From: Chlorops oryzae | Lineage: Eukaryota > Arthropoda > Insecta > Diptera > Chloropidae | NCBI GenBank assembly: GCA_020466095.1 | Contig: CM035808.1 | Location: 2,426,190-2,490,189 of the forward strand | Length of the DNA: 64,000 nucleotides | Direction: 5' to 3' | In this document: positions 34,591 through 50,375 of the stretch, piece by piece | Position numbering within the stretch: the stretch's first letter is position 1 | Layout: every line of letters begins with the position of its first letter | Position numbers and translations under genes: made by a program | Notes under the pieces: generated by a model | Told to the model about the DNA's origin: nothing | Database searches by the model: none | What the model saw: only the letters and a program-made list of their open reading frames with translations

Positions 34591-36031
34591 TGGCTTTCGA
34601 TAAGAAGAAAACTTAAAATGTGCTCTCAATAGCATCACTTTGAATCTATCTTTGAATGAGTGCGATTTTTTGTTCTTCTTGTAATTATAATAAAACTAAA
34701 AGCTCAGTTCCACGAATTTTTATTAATACATTTTAAATATGCTTCTATAAATAATATATGACTTTTATGACACTGCATGAACATTCCAGTTTTGACATTT
34801 TCAATTGTTTTTTTTTTTTAATTTTTAAACAGATAAAATTACACACACGCAATATTGGTTTTTGGTAAATACATTTTCTTAAAATTGCACAATTACATTT
34901 TGTTCTTAGAAAAGCCTTTAGTTTATACGTTAAATAGCAAAATGCGTTCTAGAATTTCCATTTGTAGGTACGTTTATAAATAGTAGTTACATATTTATGA
35001 AACAAATGGACAATTTAAGCATATGATGGTAATAAAATTTTCAAATTAATTTAATTAAAATTAAAGAATAATAAAGAAAAAAAAAACCGTTTAACAATCC
35101 AAAAATAAAAGGAACAGAGAGTCATTTCTCAAAGGACGCCAAGTTATCTTACATTATTTTAAAATTATTTGGTTTAATTTATTGCGTTACGAATACAATT
35201 AACTTAATCGTATAAAACTATAATTAATAGAAATCATTTAGGTTTTATGAAAACAAAAATATCACATTTAAAAAGTCAAAAATTAAATTTAATACATATT
35301 ACTATGAATAATATTGGACTAGATTCGATAAATTTGTTACTGGTTACTAAAGTCAGTTTTTGGACTTGGTTGCGTGTTAAATTAAAAAATTTAAAGCTAT
35401 GATTTCAATGTTCGCAAATTCTTTCTTTCAAAAAGACGGAAAGAACAAAGCGTTTTTAAAATAAAATTCTTAAAAAACAAAAAAATCTGTTCGGATTGTC
35501 ATAATTGTTCGAAGATGCAAGTTTTAGGTTGAATTGTGCCATATTTTTAGAGCAATTTTTTTTATTGGTTAGCGGCCAAAAGCCTAAAAAATGAAAGCAA
35601 TTCTTTATTTCAAATTATAGAAATAAAGTCTTAGCAGTAAAAATCCGAAATTTTAAAGTTTTGACCCTTCCTCATCTGCTATTGCCTTCGGGCCAGATAT
35701 TTTACACAAAATGATTTTCACCGGTCTGTAGCATAATTTTTAAATCATTAACAAAATTATTGTACAGTAAAAAAAAAAGGTAAAAACGATTCGTAAAATA
35801 TTTTGAAGGATAAAATTATAATAGGTCTGTTCCCGTACTGCACGAAACTGCCCAAACTTCATTTTACCCAAAACTATTACCCGCCCAGCGGTCAAAATGC
35901 TGCCTACAGAAGCAATGAACCGTAACACATTTCGTAGGCGTTAGTGCATACGACCCCATATACCATCCCAGTATACTTTTTTTCCGAGCGTGGCCGGTTT
36001 TTAAGAGTGAACGCCTACCACCACCACATAA
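34591..36031. other. Intergenic, very AT-rich, no gene seen
   Basis: Low-complexity A/T sequence without plausible exons; it precedes the 43-bp minisatellite. Confidence 0.4.
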
Positions 36032-36905
36032 AGTAAGCAATTAGTAGACAGGTCGCTTACAATCTCGTATACTTTGTAAGCAATTAGTAGACAGGTCGCT
36101 TACAATCTCGTATACTTTGTAAGCTATTGGTAGGCAGTTCGCTTACAATCTCGTATACTTTGTAAGCAATTAGTAGACAGGTCGCTTACAATCTCGTATA
36201 CTTTGTAAGCAATTAGTAGACAGGTCGCTTACAATCTCGTATACTTTGTAAGCAATTAGTAGACAGGTCGCTTACAATCTCGTATACTTTGTAAGCAATT
36301 AGTAGACAGGTCGCTTACAATCTCGTATACTTTGTAAGCAATTAGTAGACAGGTCGCTTACAATCTCGTATACTTTGTAAGCTATTGGTAGCAGTTCGCC
36401 TACAATCTCGTATACTTTGTAAGCAATTAGTAGACAGGTCGCTTACAATCTCGTATACTTTGTAAGCAATTAGTAGACAGGTCGCTTACAATCTCGTATA
36501 CTTTGTAAGCAATTAGTAGACAGGTCGCTTACAATCTCGTATACTTTGTAAGCTATTAGTAGCAGTTCGCTTACAATCTCGTATACTTTGTAAGCAATTA
36601 GTAGACAGGTCGCTTACAATCTCGTACACTTTGTAAGCTAATTGTAGAGCAGGTCGCTTACAATCTCGTATACTTTGTAAGCAATAGTAGACAGGTCGCT
36701 TACAATCTCGTATACTTTGTAAGCAATTAGTAGCAGGTCGCTTACAATTCTCGTATACTTTGTAAGCTATTGGTAGGCAGTTCGCCTACAATCTCGTAAC
36801 TTTGTAAGCATTGGTAGGCAGTATCCCTACAACTCGTACACTTTGTAAGCTAATAATTATAACAGGTCGTTACATGACCGTATACTTTGTAGCGTAGCAG
36901 TCGCA
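36032..36905. repeat. 43-bp minisatellite with palindromic arms, ~20 copies
   Basis: The unit reads GTAAGCAATTAGTAGACAGG, TCGCTTACAA, TCTCGTATACTTT. TTGTAAGC and GCTTACAA in each unit are inverse, so every unit can fold into a small hairpin. A variant unit (GTAAGCTATTGGTAGGCAGTT) recurs at about 36119, 36377, 36549 and 36763. The copies near 36760-36900 are the most diverged. It lies ~460 bp beyond the Kap3 stop codon. Confidence 0.95.
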
Positions 36906-37364
36906 CTATTGGTACTGATACACAATTGTGCAAATGAGAGATTTTGATAGAAGAAGACAACAAATACTCTGGCAAATCTCTCTCAGTGCACAGATTGTGA
37001 CGGAGCAGACCAAATAAAATGGAACAGACCTCATAAAATGATTGGTTTTGAAAATTTCTCATCAGTTCATAGGATTAGAGGAAAAGCGTAGATAGACATC
37101 ATAAATATAAAAGTGTTTATATGACCTTGTTTTTGTCAAGAAGCCATGATTTCGTTGGTTTAAAAAAAAGTTTAGAAACGACTCTTTTCGAATTACTTAT
37201 TTGAAATGCGTCAGCATCTCTTCCATATAAGATTTTTGCGTTTGGTACAACAAAATTAAAGTCTCTCTTAATGACTTTGCGATTTTCAATGTCAAGTTTA
37301 AATTTCGATTTCGTAGCTTCTTGTATCATGCGTTCAGAAATTTCAACAAAATTCTTAATTCCTC

Positions 37365-41621
<4,257 letters not shown>

Positions 41622-41734
41622 CTATTGTTATAATCAAGTTAAGTTTCTATATATCTTTATTTACTCGAATATCGGCTATGGTGAATCGATAATTGTACAA
41701 CAAACGCTGGAAATAGATCTTTATTAATAAACTA

Positions 41735-41756
41735 ATTCTCTCTCATTCTCTCTACT

Positions 41757-41792
<36 letters not shown>

Positions 41793-42338
41793 ATCTCTCT
41801 CTTCTCTCACTCTCATCTCTCTCTATCTCTCTCTACTCTCTCTCTATCTCCTCCTCTTACTCTCTCTCTCTCACTCTCTCACTCTCTACTCTCTATCTCT
41901 CTCTACTCTCCTCTCTCTCTCTCTCTCTTCTACTCTCTCTCTCTCTCTCTCTCACTCTCTCTCTCTCATCTTCTCTCTCTCTCTCTCTCTCTCTCACTCT
42001 CTCTCCTCTCTCTCTCCTCTACTCTCTCTACTCTCTCTCACTCTCTCTCTCTCTCACTTCTCCTCCTCTCTCATCTCTCTCTCTCTCTCACTCTCTCTCT
42101 CTCTCTCTCACTCTCTCTCACTCTCTCTCTCACTCTCTCTCCTCACTCTCTCTCACTCTCTCTCACTCTCTCTCCTCTCTCTACTCTCTCTCTCTCACTC
42201 TCTCTCATCTCTCTCTCTCTCACTCTCTCTCACTCTCTCTCACTCTCTCTCTCACTCTCTCTCTCTCTCTCACTCTCTCTCACTCTCTCTCACTCTCTCT
42301 CACTTTCTCTCACTCTCTCTCACTCTCTACAGTCTACA
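41735..42338. repeat. (CT)n-rich compound microsatellite, ~600 bp
   Basis: Nearly uninterrupted CTCTCT with CTCACTCT and CTATCTCT interruptions. It lies just upstream (in Kap3 sense) of the first recognised Kap3 exon, probably in intron 1. Confidence 0.95.
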
Positions 42339-42379
42339 GTCCGGTCAGACTACAACGTGCCTCATTAAATGCAGTCTAT

Positions 42380-42562
42380 TCATCGGAGAATCCTCCAATA
42401 TCCTTCTTGTGTTGACATTAAAAATTTATCAGATTCACGATCAGGATTGTGAAATCTTTCGCTACCGATTGGAACAACTTCGAAGTCAATAGCATGGCGG
42501 GGTACATTTGTTTGCATAAGCTTAAGTTCTTCCTGGGCTTGAGTGAAATAAGGAAACCACAT
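42380..42562 (-). other. Unrecognised short open frame
   Basis: Sixty codons with a coding-like composition (EELKLMQTNVPRHAIDFEVVPIGSERFHNPDRESDKFLM). A GATCAG|GTATGT donor-like site lies just upstream on the same strand. No family was recognised and it does not match the Kap3 N-terminus. It could be an exon of another gene or a TE remnant. Confidence 0.2.
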
Positions 42563-42599
42563 ACCTGATCCTCTTTACTGCAGTTAGTTATACCTACAG

Positions 42600-44608
42600 A
42601 AGAGCACACAGAAAGATAAATTCGAAGACGGGACGGGAGCTCAATTATGCTTGAAACAACAACAACAACAATTTATGTCCCGATGGCCGCAAAAAGGAAA
42701 GGTGAATCGCATTTAATAACTTTGCATGCTTTGCTTTCTTTTTGTCTGCGAGTTTTGTTGTCACTTGGGGATTCACTATAGCGACCGGCCGAAAGCGGCA
42801 AAACATGGCTTCTAAGGAAGCTCCACGCGGCGCAATACACATTGAGCGATGGTAGTCAAGACAAAGTGTTTACAATGATAACAAAATTAATCGAACTGCT
42901 GTCGAAAAATCAATGCAGCAAAGCATGCCACAAATTTATCTACACATTTACATACATACGAATATATCCGGCATTTGTCCAATTTGGATGAAAATATTTT
43001 TTGTTCTTTGAAATGAATAACGAAAATCGCTTTAAAAGTTCAACGTGCAAACCTGTTCTCTTTTCCCCCCCAAATACAAGAGTCATCAATTCATCAATCG
43101 TTGTTGAAAATGTGGTACTCAAACAAACATACAAAGCTGTGGACAAATTCCAGTAACGCCCCCGTAAATTGTTCCGAAAATTCCACACGAACCAACCATT
43201 CGCCAAGCGACTCCAGCGTGCTGAAGCGACTTTTGCAGATTTTCAATTATGGGCTCCGAAATTTCAATTTTTAGGAGTGTTTCAGTCTCGCAATCAGTTC
43301 GTTTCAAATTGAGGGCATACAGCAATTGAAAATAATTTTTTTCAATTGTGTGGGTATCTACATATATTATGATTTATGCGGAAGCTAAAGTTATTATTAG
43401 CAGGCGGGAGTTCAAGAGAAGAAGGTGCGAGGGCCCGGGGCCCATCAATAGTGCAAGCTCGTTCTACCAAAGACGTTTTCCCCCCCCTGTATTTGATCGC
43501 TTACACTGCCCTGCAGTCAGTGGAGCCACCACAGCACTAGCGATTTCGCCCGTCCCTGGTGGCGTGGATCGGTCCCTCTGCTATCCAAAACGCTGTCGAC
43601 TTTACTGTGTTTGTGTCATTGACGGGGACTGGTTGTCCTTTTATGCGCCACCTTTAACCAGTCATTTCGCTAGCGAAAAGGGGCAGGGAAACGGCCTAGC
43701 ACCAGCGACTGAGAAAAAAGAAAAAATTTATTTTTTGTTTTGACTTTTTTATTTATCTAATTCTTTCTGGTTCACGTGGTAGGTGAAATGGCTAGTCATC
43801 AAGGACTGGCACTTTGGCATATCACAATTATCGGAGGCGACCTACTGACTACAGGGTGTGCTTCCATGCCCCTGTGATACGTGCTAGATCAAGCCGTGTT
43901 AGTCGAACACACACGTATAAACATATGCATATATTCTTAATACGTAGCGAAATTTTGGAATGATGATTCCATATATTAACCATGAAATTGAAACTTACGA
44001 TGCCATAGAGAACAGTTTGTTAGTACACAGAATTTAAAAATGTATTTAAATATTTCATTTGAATGAGGAACGAACGAAAGACGAAAAATCTTTAAAGAAA
44101 CGAAAACAAAATAATGGAAGAAAAAATATGATTCTAGTGCCAAAATATCTATTAATGTATTCGCCAAAAAGAGCCCTCAAAGGCTTTGAGTCAAAGCACA
44201 CTCATAGATCCATCACTGAATGCGGGCATCGTACTTCCGCATCAAAATTGATTATTCCAAAATACAAGTATATGGAGGTACATACAAACTGATATAGCTT
44301 CATCATTAATACTTTTTGCTTGGCTTTCAAAAATATCAAATTTACGTATAGGTACGTACATATATAAGAGGATAAGAACAGACCTGACCGAGTCTGGCTT
44401 TTTGTCGTCCTTAGATAGATATTTATAAAAATGTGTTGAAAGCAGTGGTCCTAAACAAAAAGATCCAAGAATCCCACTAGACGTTTGAAATTTTCCACTT
44501 CCGATGAATACAGTAACTCCCAATTTTTGCTTTAGGGGCTCTCTTCATTTCTGACAGAACTGGAGAGAGCCCCTCAGTCAGATCGTCAAAAAAAAAAAAA
44601 AAAAAATT
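42600..44608. other. Region 5' of Kap3, no certain gene
   Basis: It should contain the first Kap3 exon unless that lies further right, but none was recognised. Overlapping minus-strand frames at 43119-43325 and 42940-43206 have a mildly coding-like look without a known domain. A GC-rich patch with GGGCCCGGGGCCC lies at 43425-43690. Confidence 0.35.
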
Positions 44609-44880
44609 GTGGCCGAGAATAAAGTTGCGCACTTACTTATGGCTATATTGCGTAACATCTTCAATATTTTTCTTTCCTATCTATGACAAAATTTTAGCTC
44701 TAGACTCGAAAATATAGTTGTAGTACTAACTGATTGGCAAAAAATCCATTTAGTAACAAAAAATTGCGAAAATCTGAAAACTTTTACGATTTTTTCACAC
44801 CTTTTTGACAATTTTGGGGTACATTTCAAAGCCGGTAAGAATTTTTGGAGAATTTTTTCATTTAAATATAGAAAAATTAT
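44609..44880. repeat. Dispersed repeat family Y, copy 1
   Basis: GGCCGAGAATAAAGTTGCGC...TACTTATGGCTATAT...GTAAC followed by a shared ~150-bp stretch; relatives at about 46730-47170 and 54300-54665. No ends were set and nothing is coded. Confidence 0.6.
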
Positions 44881-44881
44881 A

Positions 44882-45093
44882 CAGCCCGATTCTGAATATT
44901 CCTGGGGAACCTACTCTGGGGAATTTACTTTTCTTGAGATTAAAATTCTCCTTTTTTAAATAGATAGGGAAAGGAAAATGATGGGTATAGGTCAAATACC
45001 CATTCTCCATCAAATTTATTCTCCCAAATATTTGAAAAAGGAAGAAGTTGACTCCCGGGAATGCGTTCCCCAGGAATATTTAGAATCGGGCTG
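44882..45093. mobile_element. TIR MITE, CAGCCCGATTCTGAATATTC family
   Basis: The left end CAGCCCGATTCTGAATATTC and the right end GAATATTTAGAATCGGGCTG are inverted, with one or two mismatches. No clear target duplication was found; about 212 bp. Confidence 0.75.
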
Positions 45094-45302
45094 AACTAGA
45101 CCACTTCTTGGAGCACACTTAATTCAGATGAGCGCTCCTTAATATCATTTTTCCAGTGAAATAGGTTCAGAACGTCTGGTCTAAGCTATGTAACATATAA
45201 AATCAATCTCATAAATGTTGCGTTGATTCAACTGTTCCGGTTGTCTTTTTGGTAATTCGATAGAATATGGGTGTTCTTCACTCGGGACATCACAGACAGT
45301 AT

Positions 45303-45450
45303 CAGGGGCGGACTGGGCCTACGGACAACCGGGCAAATGCCCGGTGGGCCCCCAGTGATCTGTATCTGGGATCAACACTTATGGAGTAAGGATTTTTTTC
45401 AAAATATTTTTTTTCTTAGGTAATGCCCTTTGATCCCCAGTCCGCCCCTG
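45303..45450. mobile_element. hAT MITE, CAGGGGCGGACTGGG family (148 bp)
   Basis: Ends CAGGGGCGGACTGGG and CCCAGTCCGCCCCTG are exact inverses. Flanks GACAGTAT and AACAGATAT are similar but not identical. The CAGGGGCGGA start is typical of hAT elements. Confidence 0.85.
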
Positions 45451-46729
45451 AACAGATATATTCATGGAGTTATAAGCTACATTAAAATATAAATAAAAAA
45501 TAGTTTTTTTTTTATTCTACACAAGAAAACCCCTCTAAGTATCTGACCATTGGTCTTGAAACCCCTTACCTTGTTCATATGGGTTATTTTTAACCATCAA
45601 TTTAATTTGTTCCTTGTCGTTTTCTCTACCGTAAAATTTATTTTCGTTACAAATAAGTATATATAATTAAATGCCCGAAGCAATTATTACCTCATTACTC
45701 GCCAAGAAGGTACCTACGTTTGACGTAGATTTATCGAAACAAATTAGTAATTATCAAAAAAAAAATTACAAAAAAAAAATAAATAAAAGGAAAAGCAACG
45801 CAAATGAAAACAGACAAGCCAACGAAGCCATTGAAAAATAATTCTAGAAGCTTTTGGCGGCCACCAAGAATTCAGTTTTCGACAATGCGTACTTGAAATC
45901 CCATACAAACAATATTTAAATACCTTAAATTGATCGTCTTAATGGCATATGACAAGATTATATGAACAAAACTATTCATACCTACAATATATGCGTTCAT
46001 ATGTTCATATGTAAGTAGCTACATACGGACATGCATGCATACAATTGAATGAATGCGCGTATGTTGGATGTGAAATTAAAAGATGACGTCAAAATTTCGA
46101 CAAATGTTGAGTCTTATCGCATGACATTGCCCACGAAAATTGGCCATTGAGCGGCGAGAAAAAAAGAAAAAAACTGCAATTAGCTGCGATGACACGCGCT
46201 GCCACATGTTGAATGTGGAATGCTCAATAGACTGCTACAATATTTTATGTACATATGAACATAATTTGCATTTGAATGCTAGGAACACGTTGGCCGAAAA
46301 CGCACATTGCGTGGGGGCCTATTTCGAGCTTGGTCACTCGCATGTTTGCGCGATTCGTCGTCATCACAACAGCGACGTCAAAACACGGCGAAACAAACGA
46401 CCGGCATATGAGCATTTGCCCATAAACATAGACGTCGCGATGATGATTTTGTTCGACGGCTACCACCGCCAACTGTCTCCGAGATAATGAACTTGAAATG
46501 CATCGTGGTCGTCATCGTCAAAGTCACCATCAACTGGTGACATTGCTCCGTTTAACGATCATAAATATGCGTTTTACGAGGAGCGATCTCCGCTTTTGTC
46601 TGCGGGTATTTAACGCCTTTTGTTCTGTCATTATTTCGGTGGGCATTCGTGCTGACGACTAGAGGGATTTGTATTAAAAATAGCAATTTTTTTCGACCTT
46701 AGGGAATCGAAACGAGGAAACTTTTTATA
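45451..46729. other. Intergenic, no certain gene
   Basis: Contains a 115-codon plus-strand open frame at 46140-46487 in a less AT-rich patch. The protein shows no domain and its opposite strand is also open, so I do not call it. Confidence 0.35.
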
Positions 46730-47170
46730 ACACAGTGCGAGACGAAAAAAATTTGACGGCAGTTTTTGAAAGTGCTCGGTGAGTATAACAACGCCTCATA
46801 CTCAGTTTTGTCAAGTCACGTCTACTTTTTTTATAAATAGACTTCAAAAAGTAAGGCCGAGAATTAAATTACTCACTTACTTATGGCTATATCTCGTAAT
46901 CCGTTCAATTTTTTAATTTCCTTTCTATCACAATTTATAGCTCTGAACTCATTTTAAATAGTTTTAGTACAAACCGACCCGAAAAAACTCTATCTAGTAG
47001 GTGAAAATTGCAAAAGTTCCTAAAATTTGACGTGTTTTTTTTTTAAATCATATTTTATTTTGTATGGCCTATAGCTCCCAAGGTATCTTAATAAAAATTA
47101 AAAAAAATTTTTTGATGCAAATATAGAAAGACTATAACTAAACAACTTCTTCAAGTACATCAGAAGTTTC
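46730..47170. repeat. Dispersed repeat family Y, copy 2
   Basis: Shares AAAGTGCTCGGTGAGTATAA, CGCCTCATACTCAGTTTTGTC and TACTTATGGCTATATCTCGT with 54300-54665. It runs into a decayed tail of family X (about 47180-47392, ending CTTACTTGTT). Confidence 0.7.
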
Positions 47171-47534
47171 CATTAAGCCATGTCAGTCCTTCTATCGGTC
47201 CATATATGGGTTTCTTATCGAAAGAACTGAGCAATCTTGTCTAAATTTGGCATGTGTAATAACAGAGATATGAGTCATATTTCGAGAATGGCGAGTGGGA
47301 TTTGAACTAAAGTTGGCATATGGATTTTGTTATAGTCACAAACATCCTCTACAAAAATTTCCTCGCCTGACAATAACAACCTTACTTGTTTTATTAGAGT
47401 TTGGTAATAAAAAGAAAAACAGGAGCACAGAAGATATCCCTTTTTGGATGGCAGGTTACATCAGGTATGTTAACCCTCTTTCGGACGACAAAATATTTTT
47501 AGCTTAAAATTTTACCATTAAACGTTCCTTACTC

Positions 47535-48103
47535 CTGAGCCCGTTAACAGTCGCTGTATCCAAACCGGTAAACACGGATAATCATCAACAGGGCTCGGAT
47601 ATATATGCATTTATAAATTTAAAGCATACTTTATGGAGGAAAAACTTTTCTTACCAACATTTTGCGAATAATTTTATCGAATTCGAACTTAAAACCGCTT
47701 TTCTACCTTCATAAAAATTCTTATTGAAGTTAAAAATCGATTTTAATCTTAACTTTTTATGTGAGTTGAACAAAATTTTTACTCCATAAAGTATGCTTTA
47801 AATTTATAAATGCATATATTTCCGAGCCCTGATCATCATAGAGAAGCCAATAAAGAAATAAAAAAATTCTAACTTTTTTGATGTTCAATTTTCATACACT
47901 TTCCTCAACAGTTCCATCTTACAAAAGGTGCCAAAACTAAAAGCGGGCTCCCCATTTTTTCCGAATTTTTATGATTTTAATTTTAAAAGGTTTTGGGCTT
48001 GGCTTAAAATGGATTAATGTGGAGCAGTTTGTTTCAATTTTGTTAAACTGGCAACAAACCGAACATATATACATATATGTATGTTACATGGGCCTATAAA
48101 GGG
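47535..48103. mobile_element. Decayed TTAA-type element with a nested MITE
   Basis: The left part TTAACAGTCGCTGTATCC and right tip AAAGGG|TTAA (about 48098-48104) match the piggyBac-like family seen also at about 53811 and 62259 (TTAACCCATTAACAGCCGCT). It is interrupted by the hAT MITE at 47589-47831. Confidence 0.5.
47589..47831. mobile_element. Palindromic hAT MITE, copy 3 (243 bp)
   Basis: Ends CAGGGCTCGGA and TCCGAGCCCTG. Flanks ATCATCAA (47581-47588) and ATCATCAT (47832-47839) match at 7 of 8. It has exactly the same length as the copy at 40334-40576. Confidence 0.9.
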
Positions 48104-49193
48104 TTAATTATTATTTTTTGGATGTTCTGCATCATGTCTTTTGTCTGGATTATGTTTTGAAAAGCCGCCTTAAGAGACTCATATACCCACCCGATTTCCG
48201 CAGCATTCAATTTTTTCCATTTCAGAAAAAACTTATGGAGGCAGAAGTTCCATTTCACCAACTAATCCCCCCAATCGGTTCGATAAAATCCGTTCTTTTT
48301 TTGTTTACATAACCACAACGAAAGCGTTTTCGAGAGCAAAAAGAAATCTTAAAAAAAAAAAAAAAATTTTCACCTTCAGCTTCAGAATAAAAGATTTCAA
48401 TTGAAATTTTAGGAATCCAAAAAAGTGGCCTCTTTGATCATTTGAATAAGGCAAAGCGATGTGAAAGCGTACTTGAACTCCAACTGGAAGCTCCTTTGTG
48501 GAAGCTTTATAAAAATGATTTGTATTCATATAAAAAAAAAAGAATTTTTTTCCGCTCTTCATCTGCATTTGTTCAAGGAAATCACTGGGTACACATGCTA
48601 TGACGCACCCACTGTGGGGAATTGGGGGTAAAACTTTGCATAAAACAACGTAAATTGCCTCCCATGCACAAATAGGTCAATGTTGCTTCAACATTTCTAT
48701 GAAATTGTGACCAAACAAAGGAAAACTTTTCACAAAGTTCAAAAAAGGAAAAAAAAATGGAAAAATATAAAATGAAAAAATGGTCTGACATTATGTCACA
48801 CATAAAATGCAATGCTTTATACTGTGCACAAAGGGATGGTTCGGGGTCGTGTCGGAATATTAATTCGCAATGTTTTAGAATGCATTCATTTGAAAATTAT
48901 TTACTTGGAATCGCGCCAAGTACTTAACTCGGATATCATCGCAGTTGAATTGGCCGCTTACGTGCTTAGAACAAAAATATCATTTTAAAGATAACTCTCG
49001 AAGATAAGTCAAAGATAAGTCAACACTTTATTGGTCAAAGCTCATCGAGATAAGTGTGCCACAAAGCTTTTGCGCATTCGAAACTCTCAAACTTATCTAT
49101 CGATATCGATATCAATTGAGCTCTTGGAATATGACAAACCCTGATATTGATGTACAATGGACATCTAGGAATACATAAATATGTTTATACATA
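48104..49193. other. Intergenic, no gene seen
   Basis: No domain-bearing frame. AT-rich with short poly-A runs at 48349-48366. AAGATAAGTC is duplicated at about 49003-49022. Confidence 0.4.
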
Positions 49194-49292
49194 TACAGGG
49201 TGTTCCGTAGCTGAGTGCTTTTCTCTATAGGGTTGATAGAGAAGGTCATTGTGAACAAAAAATCGTATCGGAGGGGGAGGGGGTCTAAAATG

Positions 49293-50022
49293 TAGGGATG
49301 GGCATGATACAAGAAAACAAGATAGCGCCACTTCAGTACCGCTATTTTGAGGCTCTCTTTGAGAGCCGAAAATTGAGTTTGTGACGTCACTGAGCGAGAA
49401 ATTGTTGTTGTTTCCCATGCTTTTCAAAAAAGTAAAAAGTCGGTTTAACATGGGAAACAACAACAACGAATCGCGATTTTGAGTTTGTGACGTTTCCTCT
49501 CTCAAGTGGCGCTATCTTGTTTTCTTGTATCATGGGGATGGGTATCGATTAATCGATTAATCAAAAAATCGATGTTTTGCTACAAAAATCAATGGTTTTT
49601 TAATCGATTTGGCCTGTGATTGATTAATCGTATAATCGATGTTTTTATAACGATATTGATGTTATCTTCTTAACAACTTTCCATACGAACAACAATCGGT
49701 TTTAGATTGGGGCAACAATGTTTCGGAACTCTTTTTCAACACTCGCTTCTTTGCATGGGGGAAAGAAAAAGAAGTCTTACCTTTTACCGAAACGAGCAAA
49801 AACAAACCCTTTTATTATTTTCTTCGCATGTCCTTATACCAAAATACATGTCTGAAAATTTTTTTCTTAATCTAAGCCCGGACTAAGTTGCCAAAGTGCA
49901 TAACTTGCGATTTATCGATTAATCGATGTTTTCAACAATGATTAATCGTTGAATCGATCAATAACTATGAAAAATCGGCCGATGTCAATAATCGATGTTT
50001 TATAGGTCGATACCCATCCCTA
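49293..50022. mobile_element. hAT element TAGGGATGGGTATCGA, nested
   Basis: Ends TAGGGATGGG and CCCATCCCTA, with a perfect 8-bp duplication CTAAAATG at 49285-49292 and 50023-50030. The interior is rich in ATCGATTAATCG. Its left TIR is itself split by the 49303-49534 insertion. Confidence 0.88.
49303..49534. mobile_element. 31-bp TIR MITE, copy 2, innermost insertion
   Basis: Same ends as 29368-29588 (CATGATACAAGAAAACAAG...). The 8-bp duplication GGGATGGG (49295-49302, 49535-49542) was made from the left TIR of the hAT element it entered. Confidence 0.92.
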
Positions 50023-50375
50023 CTAAAATGTAACCCTGAGGAGTTAAAGTGCCATAAAAATTTTAGGCAGTAAGTCTAGAAAAAAAATTCTCCCACGATA
50101 ATAGCTAATCGTAGAAAAAAAAATTTAATGCCGTTTGAAAGCTAATTGTATGGGCTTTTAGGCAAAATTAAACTGATGGTAAAAATTTAACCCATTGAGG
50201 GAAAAATAAACGGTCAAAGTCAAAAGTTCTGAAAAAAATTTCAATTTTTTTTTTTTTTTTTTTACTTTGGGAGCCGTTTTGGTATGAAAAAGGTCTTATT
50301 ACACATTACTTTTCTAATTTTTTTCCAAATCTACGGTAAATTTTTTTTAAAGAAAATCACTCAGAACACCCTGTA

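Larger units (their letters stand above)
49194..50375. mobile_element. TA-flanked TIR element copy 2, carrying two nested MITEs
   Basis: Ends TACAGGGTGTTC and GAACACCCTGTA, flanked by TA repeats. The right half (from about 50031, GAGTTAAAG...TTTTAGGCAGTAAGTC) follows the copy at 12979-13525. It is interrupted at 49293-50022. Confidence 0.85.

Noticed and set aside
36032..36905. CRISPR-like array
   Set aside because: The 43-bp units are contiguous with no unique spacers, and the setting is an animal genome; it is a minisatellite.
41640..41735. Possible missing Kap3 first exon (RLLYNYRFTIADIR frame)
   Set aside because: The short peptide does not resemble the conserved KAP3 N-terminus and has no ATG or suitable donor.
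46140..46487. 115-codon open frame, plus strand
   Set aside because: Composition is not protein-like, no splice context, and the opposite strand is equally open.
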